This document shows positions 6,803 to 8,600 of a stretch of 8,600 bases of DNA, piece by piece. Made by a program: the position numbers and the translations under genes. The notes under the pieces were generated by a model. It did not search any database. It was not told where the DNA came from and worked only from the letters and a program-made list of their open reading frames with translations. The DNA is from Planctomycetota bacterium. Its GTDB lineage: Bacteria > Planctomycetota > UBA1135 > GCA-002686595. Numbering within the stretch: position 1 is the first letter of the stretch; each line of letters opens with the position of its first letter. The stretch covers positions 1 through 8,600 of the forward strand of contig WTJQ01000529.1 in NCBI GenBank assembly GCA_011524785.1. Direction: 5' to 3'.

Positions 6803-7563
6803 GCGAAGAGCTCCGGCCAGGCCTCGCGGCAGGCGTCGTGCACGATGGCGGCGAGCGCGTCGAGCTGCTCGTGCCCGTGGGCCGGAGCGGCGGCCGCGGG
6901 ATCCCCGCAGTAGCACTGCTCGGCGCCCAGCTCGGCGAAGCCCTTCTTGCCCGCCCGCATGCCCTCGATCAGGCCGATGGTCACCGGGGGCAGGGTCTGC
7001 CGCACCTCCTCCCGCACGCCGTCGGGGTCGACCGCCTGGACGATCGCGGTCTCGTACTCCCCCGCGTGGCACTCGCCGCTCTGGAACTCGGCCGAGAGGC
7101 GCTGGGCCGGGGCGCGGCGGGTGTGGTCGGGGAACAGCAGGTGCAGCCGCTCCTCGGTGCGCTCCGCGTGGTCGAGGACGACGCCTCGCAGGACCTCGAT
7201 GTGCTCCGGCTCCAGGTGCGCGTTGCAGAGGACGAGGCGCCGCGCGCCCGCCTCCTCGAGGGTGATCACGAGGTCCTCGACCAGGGCCCACATCGTCCCC
7301 GGGCGCAGGGAGAGCGCGCCCGCGAAGCCGGAGGCGAAGCGCGTCACGCCATAGGGCAGCGCCGGGAGGACGCAGGTTGTGACGCCGGCCTCGCGGAGGA
7401 CCTCGGAGGCCCGCCGTGCCTGGGCCACGGCGATGGTCACGTCGGTGTCCAGCGGCAGGTGGGGCCCGTGGGGCTCGGTGCTGCCGACGGGCAGCAGGAA
7501 CACCGTGTCGGGCCCCATCAGGGGCTCGAGCTCCTGCCAGGTGCTGCGTGCGGCCTCGGTCAC
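6799..7563 (-). CDS. Creatininase-family metal-dependent amidohydrolase
   Basis: The 254-residue protein matches the creatininase family in length and motifs. The metal centre is visible as GSTEPHGPHLPLDTD (27-41; Glu30, His32, Asp41), CNAHLEPEH (113-121; His116, Glu118) and CHAGEYETA (165-173). The Glu30 to Asp41 spacing of 11 and the His-x-Glu pair agree with the ligands of Pseudomonas creatininase (Glu34, His36, Asp45, His120, Glu122). Many relatives, such as MftE, have NGHGGN instead of an H-x-E motif here. Family members open cyclic amides or cut amide and peptide bonds; the substrate here cannot be named. The start is GTG at 7563, supported by AGGA at 7571-7574 seven bases upstream; an ATG at 7571 hits a stop after three codons. 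The stop overlaps the thioesterase start (ATGA). An Ala/Pro run near 222-229 looks like a surface loop. It is likely cytoplasmic, with no signal peptide. Confidence 0.92.
   Translation of the reverse strand: MTEAARSTWQELEPLMGPDTVFLLPVGSTEPHGPHLPLDTDVTIAVAQARRASEVLREAGVTTCVLPALPYGVTRFASGFAGALSLRPGTMWALVEDLVITLEEAGARRLVLCNAHLEPEHIEVLRGVVLDHAERTEERLHLLFPDHTRRAPAQRLSAEFQSGECHAGEYETAIVQAVDPDGVREEVRQTLPPVTIGLIEGMRAGKKGFAELGAEQCYCGDPAAAAPAHGHEQLDALAAIVHDACREAWPELFA
6811..6814 (-). promoter_or_regulatory. Ribosome binding site for the thioesterase gene
   Basis: GGAG on the minus strand lies eight bases before the ATG at 6802, inside the end of the creatininase gene. It supports this start and suggests the thioesterase can load ribosomes as well as use coupling. 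Confidence 0.5.
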
Positions 7564-7570
7564 GGCGTCA

Positions 7571-7574
7571 TCCT
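7571..7574 (-). promoter_or_regulatory. Ribosome binding site for the creatininase-family gene
   Basis: AGGA on the minus strand lies seven bases before the GTG at 7563. It decides for this GTG over the nearby ATG at 7571, whose frame closes at once. Confidence 0.55.
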
Positions 7575-7634
7575 AGCGCTGCCTCCGAGGGCGCCCAGAG
7601 GGCGATCGGACGTTCCGCTCGTTCTGGGATCGGG

Positions 7635-8600
7635 CTAGCTCGAGGCCGGCAGGGCCTGGGCCTCCGCCTCCAGCACCCGGCGCGCCACCTTGCCACGGTC
7701 GTTGCGCGGCAGCTCGGCGCGCCACTCGAACCAGCGCGGGTACTTGTGGGGCGCCAGCCGGTCCTTGATGAACGCCTTGAGGTCCGCCGCGAGGCAGGGC
7801 GTCCCCGAGTAGCCCTCGGCGAGCACCACGAAGGCCAGGGGCTTGGTGAGGCCGGCCTCGTCGTCGCGCGCGACGACGCACACGTCCTGCACGGCGACGT
7901 GCTCGCGCAGCCGATCCTCGATCTCGAGCGGCGAGCACCAGATGCCGCTGACCTTGAGCAGGTCGTCCGCACGGCCCTGGTACCAGAACCTCCCGTCCGC
8001 GTCGCGACGGAAGAGGTCGGCGGTCGTGCACCAGTCGGCCTGGAAGGTGGCGTGGGACTTGTCCTTGTCACCCCAGTAGCAGAGCGCGGTGCTGCCGCCC
8101 CGGATGCGCAGCCGGCCCACCTCGCCCTCGGGCACCGGTGCCCCCTCGGGATCGACGATCTCCGCCTCGTACCCGGGCACCAGCCGGCCGAGCGAGCCCA
8201 CGGTCACGTCCCCGGGGGCGTTCGAGATGTAGATGTGGAACATCTCCGCCGAGCCGATGCCGTCGAGGATCTCGACCCCCGTACGCTCCAGCCAGCGCTC
8301 GTAGAGGCTGGCGGGGAGGGCCTCCCCGGCGCTGAGGGAGAGGCGCAGGCTCGAGAGGTCGGCGGTCGCGGTGCGCGGGCTCTCCAGCATCCCGTTGATG
8401 AGGGTCGGCACGCTGGTCAGGAAGGTCGGCCGGTGGCGCTCGATCTGGTCGAGGAGCTCGTCCGGCGTGGCCCGCCCGGGGAACAGCACGACCGTTGCAC
8501 CCACCCGGAACGGGAACATGAGGTTGGTCCCAGTCGCGTACCCGAAGAAGAGCTTCGGCACGGAGAGGCAGACGTCGTCCTCCCGGTAGCCGGCGACCTG
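7635..8600 (-). CDS. Benzoate-CoA ligase-type acyl-CoA synthetase (5' part outside window)
   Basis: The frame stays open to the right edge; the codons before the GTG at 8561 read REDDVCLSVPKLFFGYATG, typical of the middle of benzoate-CoA ligases, so that GTG is not the start. About 321 residues are visible and roughly 200, including the N-terminal ATP-binding loop, are off-window. Counting from 8561, LSAGEALPASLYERW (76-90) and EILDGIGSAEM (97-107) form the acyl/AMP site. TADLFRRDADGRFWYQGRADD (180-200) gives the ribose-binding Asp182, LLKVSGIWCSP (201-211) the hinge region, and PRNDRGK (285-291) the C-terminal catalytic Lys291. These match the ANL-family benzoate/4-hydroxybenzoate-CoA ligase group, which activates an aromatic acid with ATP and CoA through an acyl-AMP. 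The ring substituent cannot be read from this part. It stops 71 bp before the creatininase gene, probably in the same operon. Confidence 0.9.
   Translation of the reverse strand, partial: QVAGYREDDVCLSVPKLFFGYATGTNLMFPFRVGATVVLFPGRATPDELLDQIERHRPTFLTSVPTLINGMLESPRTATADLSSLRLSLSAGEALPASLYERWLERTGVEILDGIGSAEMFHIYISNAPGDVTVGSLGRLVPGYEAEIVDPEGAPVPEGEVGRLRIRGGSTALCYWGDKDKSHATFQADWCTTADLFRRDADGRFWYQGRADDLLKVSGIWCSPLEIEDRLREHVAVQDVCVVARDDEAGLTKPLAFVVLAEGYSGTPCLAADLKAFIKDRLAPHKYPRWFEWRAELPRNDRGKVARRVLEAEAQALPASS

Noticed and set aside
7564..7634. Promoter or riboswitch between the CoA ligase and creatininase genes
   Set aside because: The gap is 71 bp with no convincing -35/-10 pair and no room for a known riboswitch fold; only the AGGA ribosome site could be supported.

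Overview
The window comes from a very GC-rich bacterial genome (roughly 70 % by eye). Third codon positions are almost all G or C, and this opens long spurious frames opposite the real genes. Three features suggest Planctomycetota as a working guess: a large Asp-box (sortilin/VPS10-type) propeller protein with extra inserted domains, a lipoprotein phosphatase with an HCFHGMHRGP active-site loop, and weak or absent Shine-Dalgarno sequences before several genes. This is inference from protein style, not a placement; a high-GC deltaproteobacterial-type lineage is also possible. No mobile element, tRNA, rRNA or CRISPR array was seen.

Layout. Positions 2-3331 (+) hold the 3' part of a large secreted-type beta-propeller protein with a PDZ domain and a second small beta-rich domain spliced into the propeller. 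Positions 3332-3574 are the convergent intergenic region, with a perfect 15-bp hairpin that probably terminates transcription. Everything to the right lies on the minus strand. In transcription order (right to left) it reads: a benzoate-CoA-ligase-like enzyme cut by the right edge (7635-8600), a creatininase-family amidohydrolase (6799-7563), a 4-hydroxybenzoyl-CoA-type thioesterase (6359-6802), methylenetetrahydrofolate reductase MetF (5487-6362), a lipoprotein joining a cysteine-phosphatase domain to a C-terminal c-type haem domain (4344-5333), and a stand-alone RelA/SpoT-type HD phosphohydrolase (3575-4219).

How the genes work together. The creatininase, thioesterase and metF genes are joined by two ATGA stop/start overlaps, so they are almost certainly co-transcribed and translationally coupled. 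The CoA ligase lies only 71 bp upstream and probably belongs to the same operon. Ligase plus thioesterase suggests formation and hydrolysis of an aromatic or similar acyl-CoA; the amidohydrolase and MetF could link this to amide cleavage or one-carbon supply, but no pathway can be proved from the sequence. The phosphatase-cytochrome lipoprotein and the alarmone-type hydrolase follow after gaps of 153 and 124 bp and may be separate units.

The most unusual items are the phosphatase/haem fusion, the doubly interrupted propeller protein, and the coupled amidohydrolase-thioesterase-metF cassette beside an aroyl-CoA ligase. No gene-free stretch exceeds 300 bases.
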